From the NCBI RefSeq assembly GCF_039536245.1, contig NZ_BAAAYN010000082.1, positions 1 to 64,000 on the forward strand: a DNA stretch of 64,000 bases. Reading direction: 5' to 3'. This document shows positions 42,950-51,823 of the stretch, in pieces (the first letter of the stretch is position 1; each line of letters begins with the position of its first letter). A program made the position numbers and the translations under genes. The stretch is from Cryptosporangium minutisporangium. GTDB taxonomy: Bacteria > Actinomycetota > Actinomycetes > Mycobacteriales > Cryptosporangiaceae. The notes below the pieces were generated by a model, which made no database searches, was not told the origin of the DNA, and saw only the letters and a list, made by a program, of their open reading frames with translations.

Positions 42950-43156
42950 ATCAACCACCCGGACGTCGACCTCGCCGATCCGGAGTGGAACACCCCGCAC
43001 TGTCCCTGGTACTCGATGTACTACCGCGGCAACTATCCCCGACTCCAACGCGTCAAGCTGCGCTGGGACCCTCTCGAGGTGTTCCACCACGCCCTATCGA
43101 TCGCCCCGACCCCATCGGTGACGGCGCGCCAGCCCGGCTTCCGTGACCGCCACTAA
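42950..43156 (+). pseudogene. C-terminal remnant of a berberine-type FAD-linked oxidase
   Basis: The reading frame gives INHPDVDLADPEWN, then WYSMYYRGNYPRLQRVKLRW, then DPLEVFHHALSI before a stop at 43156. This is the BBE domain that ends FAD-binding_4/BBE oxidases. No PCMH domain, start codon or Shine-Dalgarno lies in front; the preceding frame is not protein-like. It is most likely the tail of a deleted gene. Confidence 0.65.
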
Positions 43157-43186
43157 TGGGACGTATCGTGTTAGCCTAGGACACCG

Positions 43187-44113
43187 TTACCGATATTTAC
43201 TCACGGTACTTTCCTCGGCGGGCTTGCCTGCCCGCTCCACCTCCATCATGTAGCGCCAGGCGTCCGGCCGGCTGCCGTCCACGTCGTCGACGCCGTACCG
43301 CCGGGCCAGCGAGCCGCTGTCCAGCGTCCGCCCGCTCAGCTCGGCCCGCTCCGGGTCGGCGGCGAGCGCGGCCACCGTGCGTCCGACGTAGGTCGGCGTC
43401 TCCGAGATCGCGAAGTGCGGCTGCGCGGCGGTCGCGTCCCGCCAGTTCCCCTCGCGGACGCCGAACGCGTCGAGCATCGCCTCCGACCGCAGCCAGCCGG
43501 GCGTCAACGCGACCGCGGTGACCCCGTGCGACGCCAGCTCGGCCGCTTCCGCGCGCGCCAGGTTGTGCGCCGCGGACTTGGCCACGTAGTACCCCAGCGC
43601 GGTGCCGTTGCGGTACTCGGCGTTGTACTCCTCGGTCCCGTCGGTCATCTCGACGAGCAGCCCGGCCGGCGCCTTCAGCACCAGCGGCAGCAGGAAGTGC
43701 GACGTGATGACGTGCGCGTCGATGCCCAGGTGCAGCATCCGCAGGCTCGCGTCCAGATCGTGTTCCCAGACCGGCTTGCCCCACTGGAGGTGGTGGTCAC
43801 CGCCCCAGACGCCGTCGACCAGGACGTCCAGCCTGCCGTGCGCCGCGTCGATCGTCGCGGCGAGTTCGCGCACCTGGTCGGGGACGAGGTGGTCGACGCG
43901 CAGGGCGGTACCGGTACCGCCGGCGGCCTCGATCAGCGCGACGGTCTCGTCGATCGTCTCCGGCCGGTCGACGTCCGAACGCTGTCCGGTCGACGAGCGA
44001 CCGGTCACGTAGACGTAGGCGCCGGCCCGACCCAGCTCGACCGCGATGGCCCGGCTGGCGCCGCGCGTCCCGCCGGCCACGAGAGCGATTTTTCCGGTGA
44101 GGTCAACAGTCAT
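43187..44113 (-). CDS. Short-chain dehydrogenase/reductase (SDR)
   Basis: 308 residues, classical-type SDR with extra C-terminal length. The cofactor motif is ALVAGGTRGASRAIAVELG (T-G-x3-G-x-G is altered to G-G-T-R-G-A). The catalytic Tyr and Lys are in GYYVAKSAAHNLARAEA; the Ser position is less obvious near MTDGTEEYN. It may use NADP(H) on an unknown carbonyl or alcohol. The ATG at 44113 lacks a strong Shine-Dalgarno. Confidence 0.87.
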   Translation of the reverse strand: MTVDLTGKIALVAGGTRGASRAIAVELGRAGAYVYVTGRSSTGQRSDVDRPETIDETVALIEAAGGTGTALRVDHLVPDQVRELAATIDAAHGRLDVLVDGVWGGDHHLQWGKPVWEHDLDASLRMLHLGIDAHVITSHFLLPLVLKAPAGLLVEMTDGTEEYNAEYRNGTALGYYVAKSAAHNLARAEAAELASHGVTAVALTPGWLRSEAMLDAFGVREGNWRDATAAQPHFAISETPTYVGRTVAALAADPERAELSGRTLDSGSLARRYGVDDVDGSRPDAWRYMMEVERAGKPAEESTVSKYR

Positions 44114-44159
44114 ACGAGCAGCGTTGCGCCGAACCCTGCCATCCAGTGACATGGTTCGG

Positions 44160-44483
44160 TCAACGCACCGGAAGTGACACCACCGTGTGCATGTCGGAGC
44201 GGACGAGCACCGTGCGCACGAACTCCGGTAGCCCGCTGATCACCACCGGGTCGCCCACCCGCTGGGCCAGCGCGGCGAGGAAGTTCAGGCCGGTCGCGCC
44301 GAAGAACGTCACCCCGCTCAGGTCGAGCACGACCCGGTCGTCCCGGGTGACGGCCGCCGTCACCCGACCCAGCAGGTCCTTCTGCTCCGGGTCGACGGCG
44401 CCCTGGAGCCAGACCAGGAGCAACCGGTCGGAGCGGACCCAGTGCACCGGGCTGGTGTCCGTGGGGGTGCTGACATCGTCCAC
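44160..44483 (-). CDS. STAS-domain protein (anti-sigma-factor-antagonist-like)
   Basis: 107 residues from a GTG. The STAS fold pattern is AAVTRDDRVVLDLSGVTFFGATGLNFLAALAQR; the D-S-S-G phosphorylation loop of SpoIIAA is replaced by G-A-T-G, where the Thr could still be the phosphoacceptor. It is divergent from the GGDEF-EAL gene. No RsbW-like kinase gene is adjacent. Confidence 0.82.
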   Translation of the reverse strand: MDDVSTPTDTSPVHWVRSDRLLLVWLQGAVDPEQKDLLGRVTAAVTRDDRVVLDLSGVTFFGATGLNFLAALAQRVGDPVVISGLPEFVRTVLVRSDMHTVVSLPVR

Positions 44484-44725
44484 CTGCGGCTCCTGGTCCC
44501 CGCCACGGTCCTACCAGGCCGTGACGCTGCGGTCGGTCTGGACGGGCCGACTGCTTGACCACGTACGTGCAGGCGCCTCGGCGCCCGCTCCGCGACCATT
44601 CTGGCCCACCGCCGGGCATCCGGCACGTCGGCGACCGCGAGCACGCGCATTTCACGAAATCGGCGCGGTTGCCTGCCGATGGGTCGGGCGGAGTGTGTTC
44701 CGGGCTCGGCGGCGGAGGGGGCGGC

Positions 44726-47122
44726 ATGGCGTGTGCCGGACGTCCGGTCCGTACCCTGGCCGGGTGGCTGTTGTTCGCCGTCGTCCTGGTCAGCCTGCAC
44801 GTGTGGCCGGAGCGGGCGGCGGCGCTGTACAGCGCGTCGATCATGCTGATCACCGCGTGCGGGACGATCCTGCACGGGACGACCGCCTGGCGCTCCACCG
44901 GCCGGGCACGCCGGGTCTGGTCGATGGCCGCCGTCGCCCTCGGCTGCTGGGCGGTCACCGAGATCTCGGTCGGCGTCCCGACCGTGGCCACCGGCGACCC
45001 GCCGACGCCGTCCCTCGCCGCGAACCTGCTCAACCTCGTCGGGCTGGTGTGCGCGGTCATCGCGATGCTCTTGATCCCCGGCGCGCCCCGGGACCGGTTC
45101 GGCCGGCTACGGATGCTGCTGGACGGCGTCGTCGCGGCGGCCGCACTCTCCGGCGTGGTCTGGATGCTGGTGTTGAACCCCCTGATCGAGGGCGCGGGCT
45201 CGGTGCCCTCGCCGTTCCTGATGGCCTACCCGGTGGCCGCCACCGGTGTCCTCGCCGTCGGTGTGGTCCTCCTGGCGGGTCAGCCGGTGCGGTGGACGAC
45301 GGCGGTGACCCGGGTCACCGCCGGTGTGGTGGCGCTGACGCTCAGTCTGCTGCTGGAGATGATGAGCGCCGTGGCCGACCAGCCGTGGCTCTACGCGCTG
45401 TCGCTGGACGGCTACCTGATCGCCGCCGCGCTGTTGGCGCTCGCCGCACGCGCCCCGCTCCCCGACGACCAAGAGCGGATCTGGCAGCCGGCCGGCGCCG
45501 GGATGCTGCTGCCCTACGCCCCGGTGGCCGCGCTGTTCCTGACCGCTGCCGGGTTCACCGCCGCGGGTCAGACGCTGGATCCACCGGCGACCGGCTCAGC
45601 CCTGATCATGACCGCCGCCGTGCTGGCTCGGCAGCTCCTGGCGCTGCGGGCCAACGCACGGCTCACCGAGGACCTGGCGGCCCAGCGCGCGCAGCTGATC
45701 TTCGAAGCCACCCACGACGCGCTGACCGCGCTCCCGAACCGGGCCCGGCTGCAGGCGGCCCTCGCCGATCTCGCGCAGGCCGAGGGCGACCCCGATCCGG
45801 ACGGGACGGCGGCCACGTCGGTGCAGCAGAGCTCACTGCTGATGATCGACCTCGACGGGTTCAAGTCCGTCAACGACACGCTCGGCCACGCCACCGGCGA
45901 CCAGCTGCTGGTCGTCGTCGCCGACCGGATCCGGCGCGCGGTCGCGGCCCACGGCGAGGACGCGCTGCCGGTGCGGCTGGGCGGGGACGAGTTCGCGGTG
46001 CTGCGGCGCGGCGGTGGCGCGCCCGCCGCGGTGGAGCTCGCGCAGGATCTGGTCCTGAGCATCGGCACCCCGATGTCGCTGGATGGTCACCCCGCGACCG
46101 TTGGCGCCAGCATCGGCATCGCCGCGCACGGCCGGGCGGAACGAATGCTGCACGACGCCGACGTTGCGCTCTACGAGGCCAAGGCCCGCGGCAAGGGCCA
46201 CTACCGGCTGTTCGACGAGCGGCTCTCGGCCGCCGTGGCCGCGCGGCGGAGCCTGGAGGCGGACCTGGGCGGAGCGCTCGGCGGCGAGCAGCTCGCGCTC
46301 GAGTACCAGCCGGTGGTCGACCTGATGTCGGGGGAGGCACACCGCTGCGAGGCGCTGCTGCGCTGGAACCACCCGACGCGCGGTCGGCTGACCCCGGACC
46401 ACTTCCTCACCGCCGCGCAGAACGTCGGGCTGCTGCCCGCGCTCGACCGCTGGGTGCTCGGCACCGCCGCCGCGCAGGTCGCGACCTGGCGGCGCGTCGA
46501 TCCGGAGTACGCGGTCAGCGTCAACGCGTCCGCCGCCTACCTCGCATCCGGGACGCTGCCCCGGGACATGCGGCGGGTCCTGGAGACCCACGGGCTGCCG
46601 GGCAGCGCGCTGACCGTGGAGGTGACCGAGAGCTCGCTGATCGCGAACCTGGACGCCACCGCCGGCTTGCTCGCCGAACTCCGCGAGCTGGGCGTCCGGG
46701 TGGCGCTCGACGACTTCGGCGTCGGCTACTCGTCGCTGACGTACCTGCGGCAGCTGCCGGTCGACGTCGTCAAACTCGACCGGTCGTTCACCCGGGAGCT
46801 GGGGACCGGACCGGACGCGGTGATCCTCGTCGACGGCGTGCTGGACCTCGCGTACCGGCTCGGGCTGGAGACGGTCGCGGAGGGGGTGGAGACCGACGAG
46901 CAGGCCGATCAGCTACGGGCGCTGGGCTGCCGCAACGCCCAGGGCTTCCGGTTCGGGCCGCCGCGCCCACCCGACGACACGCACCCGCCGGCGGCCGGGG
47001 ACGGCGTCGCGCCGGATCGCGGACTCCACCCCGTCGACGTCGACCCGGTCGAGGCCGTTGACGCCGTCGACGTGCTCACGCCGGTCAGTCCGGCGGACCG
47101 TCGATCGGAAGCCGCACGGTGA
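44726..47122 (+). CDS. Membrane GGDEF-EAL protein (c-di-GMP synthase/phosphodiesterase)
   Basis: 798 residues. About eight to nine hydrophobic helices (residues 10-305) form the sensory part. The GGDEF domain (about 325-500) has an intact GGDEF at 419-423 but no RxxD inhibitory site. The EAL domain (about 510-745) has EALLRW at 542-547, EVTES, DDFGVGYSSL, VKLDRSF and QGFRFGPP, so both activities are possible. GGAGGGG lies 6 nt before the ATG. The tail of about 50 residues is repeat-like (V-D-x-V). The 3' end overlaps the convergent sensor gene by 38 bp. Confidence 0.93.
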   Translation: MACAGRPVRTLAGWLLFAVVLVSLHVWPERAAALYSASIMLITACGTILHGTTAWRSTGRARRVWSMAAVALGCWAVTEISVGVPTVATGDPPTPSLAANLLNLVGLVCAVIAMLLIPGAPRDRFGRLRMLLDGVVAAAALSGVVWMLVLNPLIEGAGSVPSPFLMAYPVAATGVLAVGVVLLAGQPVRWTTAVTRVTAGVVALTLSLLLEMMSAVADQPWLYALSLDGYLIAAALLALAARAPLPDDQERIWQPAGAGMLLPYAPVAALFLTAAGFTAAGQTLDPPATGSALIMTAAVLARQLLALRANARLTEDLAAQRAQLIFEATHDALTALPNRARLQAALADLAQAEGDPDPDGTAATSVQQSSLLMIDLDGFKSVNDTLGHATGDQLLVVVADRIRRAVAAHGEDALPVRLGGDEFAVLRRGGGAPAAVELAQDLVLSIGTPMSLDGHPATVGASIGIAAHGRAERMLHDADVALYEAKARGKGHYRLFDERLSAAVAARRSLEADLGGALGGEQLALEYQPVVDLMSGEAHRCEALLRWNHPTRGRLTPDHFLTAAQNVGLLPALDRWVLGTAAAQVATWRRVDPEYAVSVNASAAYLASGTLPRDMRRVLETHGLPGSALTVEVTESSLIANLDATAGLLAELRELGVRVALDDFGVGYSSLTYLRQLPVDVVKLDRSFTRELGTGPDAVILVDGVLDLAYRLGLETVAEGVETDEQADQLRALGCRNAQGFRFGPPRPPDDTHPPAAGDGVAPDRGLHPVDVDPVEAVDAVDVLTPVSPADRRSEAAR

Positions 47123-48719
47123 CCGTGGTGCCAGGGTGGTAACCGTAGGTCACGGTGAGGGTTCCGCCGTGCGCGCGGACGATCGCGTGGCTGCGGCTCA
47201 GCCCCAGGCCACCGGTGCCGGGGCTCTCCGGAGTGCGGCGGCGCGTGCGCGGACGGACGTCGGGTAGCACACCGGGGTCGGTCACGGTCAGCTCGGCCAC
47301 GCCCGGCTCGTCCCGGAGCCGCACGTAGACGTCCCCGCCGGGGCTGCGCGCCACCGCGTCCCCGATCACCGCGTCGACGACCGACCGCAGCCGCCCGACG
47401 TCGCCCCGGACCGAGAGGTGTTCCGGCAGGCCCCGGTGCAGCACCACACCGGACGCCAGCGCGGTCGGTCCGAGCGCGGCGAGCGTGTCGGCCACCACCG
47501 CGGCGAGGTCGAACCGGCACAGGTCGAGCCCGGCGAGACCGGCCTCGAGCGTGGTCAGGTCGATCAGGTCGTCGGTGATCGCCCGGATGGCGGCCGCGTC
47601 GCGGCCGAGGGCTCGCAGCAGGGGCCCGTGGGCCGCCGGGAAGCCCTCCGTCGCGGCGAGCGCCTCGGCGTGGCGGACGATCGACGCGAGCGGCGCCCGC
47701 AGCTGCTCACCCACCAGCGTGCGGAAGTCCGACCGGGTCCGACTCAGTTCGACGGCCAGGTCGTCGGCGCGACGCCGGGAGAGGAAGTGACCGAACTGGT
47801 TGGCGATGCTGCCGAGATCCTGCACCAGCCGCTCGCCGTCGTACTCGCGGTGATCGGCGACGCAGGTCAGGACGCCGAGCACGGCCCGGCCGTCCCGGAC
47901 CGGCACCGAGACCACCGACCGCACGCCGGAAGCGGCGGCTCGCCGCATCCGCTCCGCGAAGTCGCCGGTCGTCGCGAGGTCGCTGGCGAGCACGTCGGGG
48001 ATCCAGAGTGGTTCCCCGGTGGCCCACACCGTGCCGCCCACCCCCCATCCGCGGGTGATCGTCGCAGTTGTGAGCGAGTCGAGCGTCCGGCCGGGAGCGT
48101 CCCACTGACCGACCAGCCGGAGCACGTCCGCGACTTCGTCGACGAGCCACAACCGCGCATGGGACCAGCCGAGCGCGCCGGCCACCGCGCGGGTGAACGC
48201 CGAGCTGACGTCGGCGACCGTGGTCGCCTCGGCCAGCGCGCGGGCGACCAGCAGCTCGCAGGTGCGAAACCGGTCCGCGCGGTGTCGCGAGGTCACGTCC
48301 CGGAACGCGGTGACGGCGCCGAACCGCAGCCCGTCGGTGCTGCGGATCGGGCGCGCGTTCACCTCGGCGTGGCGGGGCGGTCCGTCCGGAACGGTGATCC
48401 GCACCTCGGCGCCGTCCACGGTCTCGCCGCCCAGCGCTCGCTCCACCGGGTGGTCGGCGTCGGGCAACGCGGCGCCGTCCGGGAGGGCCAGGCTTTGGCG
48501 CACCAACTGTCCGAGCGTGTCCAGCTCGGCCCGGTCCCCACTGTCCTCCGCAGGCAGCTGGTACAGCGCACGCAGTGCCCGATTGGCGAAGACCAGCCGA
48601 CCGTCCTCGTCGAACGCCGCCACGCCGACCTGCAAGCTGTCGAACAGCACGGACGCGAACCTGTCGGCGGCCTCACAGGCCCCGGCGTCACCGTCGCCTC
48701 GGGCCGGGTCCGTTGCCAT
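47085..48719 (-). CDS. PAS-GAF sensor protein with degenerate histidine-kinase core
   Basis: 544 residues, soluble. Domains in order: PAS (about 19-140, FDSLQVGVAAFDEDGRLVFANRAL), GAF (about 165-335), a DHp-like helix (350-415) and a HATPase-like domain (430-544). The H-box reads GEQLRAPLASI, so the phosphoacceptor His of S-H-E-L-R is Glu. The N-box Asn is also missing, while the G2 loop GTGGLGLSRS remains. It is probably not an autokinase; it could bind ATP or act through partners. It faces the GGDEF-EAL gene. Confidence 0.85.
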   Translation of the reverse strand: MATDPARGDGDAGACEAADRFASVLFDSLQVGVAAFDEDGRLVFANRALRALYQLPAEDSGDRAELDTLGQLVRQSLALPDGAALPDADHPVERALGGETVDGAEVRITVPDGPPRHAEVNARPIRSTDGLRFGAVTAFRDVTSRHRADRFRTCELLVARALAEATTVADVSSAFTRAVAGALGWSHARLWLVDEVADVLRLVGQWDAPGRTLDSLTTATITRGWGVGGTVWATGEPLWIPDVLASDLATTGDFAERMRRAAASGVRSVVSVPVRDGRAVLGVLTCVADHREYDGERLVQDLGSIANQFGHFLSRRRADDLAVELSRTRSDFRTLVGEQLRAPLASIVRHAEALAATEGFPAAHGPLLRALGRDAAAIRAITDDLIDLTTLEAGLAGLDLCRFDLAAVVADTLAALGPTALASGVVLHRGLPEHLSVRGDVGRLRSVVDAVIGDAVARSPGGDVYVRLRDEPGVAELTVTDPGVLPDVRPRTRRRTPESPGTGGLGLSRSHAIVRAHGGTLTVTYGYHPGTTVTVRLPIDGPPD

Positions 48720-48869
48720 GCGCGCCTTCCGGTCGGGTGCACGACTGCTGCTCCGGCGGACCTACCGCGCAGTCACTCATCCGGATACCGCAATTCGGTC
48801 AGAGTAGCTGTGAGGATAGGTCTCCGCCGCGCTGCACACCGCCCCAGGAGCGCATTCGCGGATATATCG

Positions 48870-49118
48870 TTATTTCTTCTTCTTCGACCCCTTCTTCTTG
48901 CTCTTGGCGTCCTCGGTCACCGTCGTGTCGGGGTGCCGCTTCGCGGTCGATTTCTTGACGAACTTGCCGGTGATCGCGCTGCGCTTCTGACCGGTGCCCT
49001 TCTTCTCGCCGCTCTTCTCGGCCACCGTCGTCCGCGGCTTCTTCTCGACCGTCTTCTTGTCGACGTACTCACCGGTGACCGCGCTGCGGCCCTTCTTCTT
49101 CGTGTCCGTCTTCGCCAT
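48870..49118 (-). CDS. Small Lys-rich protein with two RSA-x-TG repeats
   Basis: 82 residues, about 30% Lys. Two copies of a roughly 25-residue motif are visible, starting RSAVTGEYVDKKTVEKK and RSAITGKFVKKSTAKRH; each ends in TTV. The same motif occurs in many short actinobacterial proteins of unknown function. The Lys-rich tail suggests nucleic-acid binding. ATG 49118 was preferred to 49121 because AGGAGG is then 6 nt away. Confidence 0.75.
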   Translation of the reverse strand: MAKTDTKKKGRSAVTGEYVDKKTVEKKPRTTVAEKSGEKKGTGQKRSAITGKFVKKSTAKRHPDTTVTEDAKSKKKGSKKKK

Positions 49119-49252
49119 CATGGCCTCCTTCGTCTGGATGCGACTCCACGTGCCCTACCCCGTGCGGTCGCGCGCTACCCATCCCGTCCCTCGATCCACA
49201 GTGGTCATCCGAACGTTGACGTCCGTCTCCGCGCTCGGGAACGATCCCCCGG

Positions 49253-49744
49253 GTGACGGACGTGCGAATCAGAACGTTGGCGAGCACCGACATCGACGCG
49301 GTGGTCGAGTTCGGGTTGCGGGCGTGGGAGCCGGTCTTCGCGTCGTTCCAGCAGGTGCTCGGGCCGACGGTGTTCACGCGGACCTGGCCGGACTGGCGGA
49401 CCTCCCAGGCGGAGGCGATCGCCGAGGCGTGCCGATCCGCGCACGCCTGGGTCGCCGACTCCGGCGGGACACCGATCGGGTTCGTCACGCTGGTGTTCCA
49501 CGGCCCCGGCCCGAGCGAGCCGGACGCCGGAGAGATCGAGATGGTCGCGGTCGACCCCGCCCACCAACGCGGAGGCGTCGGCGCGGCGCTGGTCGCGTTC
49601 GCCGTCGACCGGCTGCGCGAGGCGGGCGTGCCGCTCGCGATCATCGCCACCGGCGGCGACCCCGGGCACGCCCCGGCGCGGCGGGTCTACGAGCGCGCCG
49701 GCTTCATCGGGTTCCCGCAGACGCGCTACTACCTGCCGCTCTGA
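49253..49744 (+). CDS. GNAT-family N-acetyltransferase
   Basis: 163 residues. The acetyl-CoA-binding motif A is VDPAHQRGGVGAALVAFAVD (about residues 101-120), preceded by EIEMVAVD and followed by ARRVYERAGFIGF, the motif B helix. Starts at a GTG. Substrate unknown. The 3' end overlaps the convergent LysR gene by 41 bp. Confidence 0.9.
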   Translation: MTDVRIRTLASTDIDAVVEFGLRAWEPVFASFQQVLGPTVFTRTWPDWRTSQAEAIAEACRSAHAWVADSGGTPIGFVTLVFHGPGPSEPDAGEIEMVAVDPAHQRGGVGAALVAFAVDRLREAGVPLAIIATGGDPGHAPARRVYERAGFIGFPQTRYYLPL

Positions 49745-50633
49745 CCCGCTCGGCGCGAGCGGAGATCGCGTCGAGCACCACCCTCGCCGCCGGGGCCGGC
49801 TCGTGCCGACCGGCGCGGTACAGCACGCCGATCCGCCGCGCCCCCACGGCCGGCACCTCCAGCATCCGGAGACCGGCTGGGAGCTTCGCCGGCACCGCGA
49901 GCCCCGGCACGACGGCCGCCGCGAGACCCGCCGAGACCAGGGCCAACGCCGCAGGGTTCTCCAGGCACTCGTGCTCCCGCCGCAGCGCGACGCCGTGCCG
50001 TGCGGCCAGCCCGTCCAGCGCTGCCCGCGCCGCCGACCCCGGCGGCCCGGCGACCCACGGACGCGACAGCGCACCGTCCACACCGGAACCCCATTCCGGC
50101 GGCGTCACCACCCGGAACTCGTCGTCCAGCAGCCAGACCCCGCCGAGCCCCGACGGTGGGGCGTCCGGATAGGTCTCGGTCATCACCAGGTCGACGCCGC
50201 CCGCGCGGAGTGCCGCGAGCGCGGGCTCGGGGTCGAGCTCGCGCACCGAGACCCGTACGTGCGGCGAGGCGGCGTGCACCGCGGCCGCGGCCGGCCCGAC
50301 GAGGTGGTCCATCGCGGTCGGGAACGCCGCCACCACCACGCGCCCGGTGGCCTGCCCGGTCAACGCCGCCAGATCACGCTCCGCCTCGGCGAGCACCACC
50401 GCGACCCGCCCCGCGTGCTCGGCCAGCAGCCGGCCCGCCGCGGTGAGCCCGACGGTGCGCCGTCCGGCCGCCCGGGACCGGTCGAGCAGCGCGACGCCGG
50501 TCTCCGACTCCAGCCGCGCCAGATGCTGGGACACCGCCGACGGCGTCAGGTGCAGCACCTTCGCCGCCGCCAGGACGCCACCCGCGTCGGCGACCGCGCG
50601 GAGGACGGCGAGCCGCCGGGGATCGAGCTGCAT
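49704..50633 (-). CDS. LysR-family transcriptional regulator
   Basis: 309 residues. HTH at the N-terminus (LAVLRAVADAGGVLAAAKVL then TPSAVSQHLARLESETG) followed by a periplasmic-binding-like effector domain (about 92-300). Divergent from the cyclase gene 50706-51368, 72 bp away, which is the classical arrangement of a LysR regulator and its target. Effector unknown. Confidence 0.92.
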   Translation of the reverse strand: MQLDPRRLAVLRAVADAGGVLAAAKVLHLTPSAVSQHLARLESETGVALLDRSRAAGRRTVGLTAAGRLLAEHAGRVAVVLAEAERDLAALTGQATGRVVVAAFPTAMDHLVGPAAAAVHAASPHVRVSVRELDPEPALAALRAGGVDLVMTETYPDAPPSGLGGVWLLDDEFRVVTPPEWGSGVDGALSRPWVAGPPGSAARAALDGLAARHGVALRREHECLENPAALALVSAGLAAAVVPGLAVPAKLPAGLRMLEVPAVGARRIGVLYRAGRHEPAPAARVVLDAISARAERVRAAGSSASAGTR

Positions 50634-50705
50634 TCAGCCAAACTACATGTCAGCTGCAGTAATCGTCGTTACCGCTTAAGTCCCCAGGTGGGGCACGATG
50701 TGGTC

Positions 50706-51368
50706 ATGACGCTGATCGACCTGTCCCACGTGATCGCCGCCGGCCTGATCACCTACCCGGGACTCCCCGCCCCGGAGATCACCCCGCACCTGACGCGCGA
50801 GGCGTCCCGGGACGTCTACGCGCCCGGCGTCGAGTTCGCGATCGACCGAATCACGATGGTGGGCAACACGGGCACGTACCTGGACTCGCCGTTCCACCGG
50901 TACGAGGGCGGCATCGACCTCGCCGGGCTGCCGCTCGCCTCCGTCGCCGACCTCCCCACCGTCGTGGTCCGCGCGACGACCCGGGCCGTCGACGCAGCCG
51001 TGCTCACCGCAGCGCTGGCGGACGTCCCCGACCTCCGTGGGCACGCGGTGCTGCTGCACACCGGCGGTGACCGGCACTGGGGCACCCCGGCCTACGCCGA
51101 CGACGCCCCGTACCTGGCCGAGGACGGCGCCACCTACCTGGCCGAAGCCGGGGTGGCGCTGGTCGGGATCGACAGTGTCAACATCGACCAGGTGACGCCG
51201 GAGGGCTACCGGCCGGCGCACTCCGTCCTGCTGGCCGCCGAGATCCCGGTGCTGGAGCACCTCACGAACCTCGCCGCCGTCCCGGACACCGGCGGGCGGC
51301 TGCACGCGGCGCCGCCGCCGGTCCGCGACTTCGGCACGTTCCCGGTTCGCGCGTACGTGGTGGTGTGA
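50706..51368 (+). CDS. Cyclase-family (KynB-like) protein with altered metal motif
   Basis: 220 residues of the PF04199 cyclase/formamidase fold. Family blocks are IDLSHVIAAGLITYPGLP and LVGIDSVNID. The metal motif H-x-G-T-H-x-D-x-P-x-H reads N54-T-G-T-Y58-L-D60-S-P-F-H64, so two of the metal-binding His are replaced. This variant is seen in other members and may bind metal differently or act on another substrate. Coupled to the next gene by a GTGTGA overlap; LysR is divergent. Confidence 0.85.
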   Translation: MTLIDLSHVIAAGLITYPGLPAPEITPHLTREASRDVYAPGVEFAIDRITMVGNTGTYLDSPFHRYEGGIDLAGLPLASVADLPTVVVRATTRAVDAAVLTAALADVPDLRGHAVLLHTGGDRHWGTPAYADDAPYLAEDGATYLAEAGVALVGIDSVNIDQVTPEGYRPAHSVLLAAEIPVLEHLTNLAAVPDTGGRLHAAPPPVRDFGTFPVRAYVVV

Positions 51369-51655
51369 CCGCGGTCGGCGCCGAGATCGTCGGATGGGCC
51401 GGCGCGGCGGCGCTGCTGGCCGGGTACGCCCTGCTGTCGCTCGGCCGGATCCCGCACAGCCGCCGCTATCAGGTGCTCAACCTGGCCGGCTCGGCCGGGC
51501 TGGCGATCAACGGCGTGGTGCACCAGGCCTGGCCGTCCACGGTCCTCAACCTCGTCTGGGTGGCGATCGGGGCGGTGGCGCTGGCCCGGCTCGCGCGTCT
51601 CGCCCGGCTGCCCCGCCCGGAGGCAGGCGCCACCGGCCCGCAGCCGAAGCACTGA
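51365..51655 (+). CDS. Small membrane protein (CBU_0592-like)
   Basis: 96 residues with three hydrophobic helices (about 5-27, 35-53 and 57-78). The pattern GWAGAAALLAGYALLSLGRI then YQVLNLAGSAGLAINGVVH matches the CBU_0592 family of bacterial membrane proteins of unknown function. GTG start inside the cyclase stop, so it is co-translated. Confidence 0.8.
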   Translation: MTAVGAEIVGWAGAAALLAGYALLSLGRIPHSRRYQVLNLAGSAGLAINGVVHQAWPSTVLNLVWVAIGAVALARLARLARLPRPEAGATGPQPKH

Positions 51656-51705
51656 TCCGAGGCACCCCGAGCCGCCCTGCACGGCGCACCCCGAGCCGCC
51701 CTCCG

Positions 51706-51751
51706 CTGTGCGTGCCGTGCCGCGCCGCGAGGGGCGGCACGGCATGCACAG
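51706..51751. terminator. Long hairpin after the cyclase operon
   Basis: Arms of 18 bp (51706-51723 and 51734-51751) match at 17 positions around a 10-nt loop, 50 bp after the last stop. Upstream is a 17-bp direct repeat (GCACCCCGAGCCGCCCT at about 51662 and 51686). Probable terminator. Confidence 0.65.
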
Positions 51752-51823
51752 CACCGGTGTGACTGGCGTGCGGCTCGCGCGCGGTTGACGGTGGTGGTTG
51801 TCGCCGTTTCCGGGTGCGGCCGA

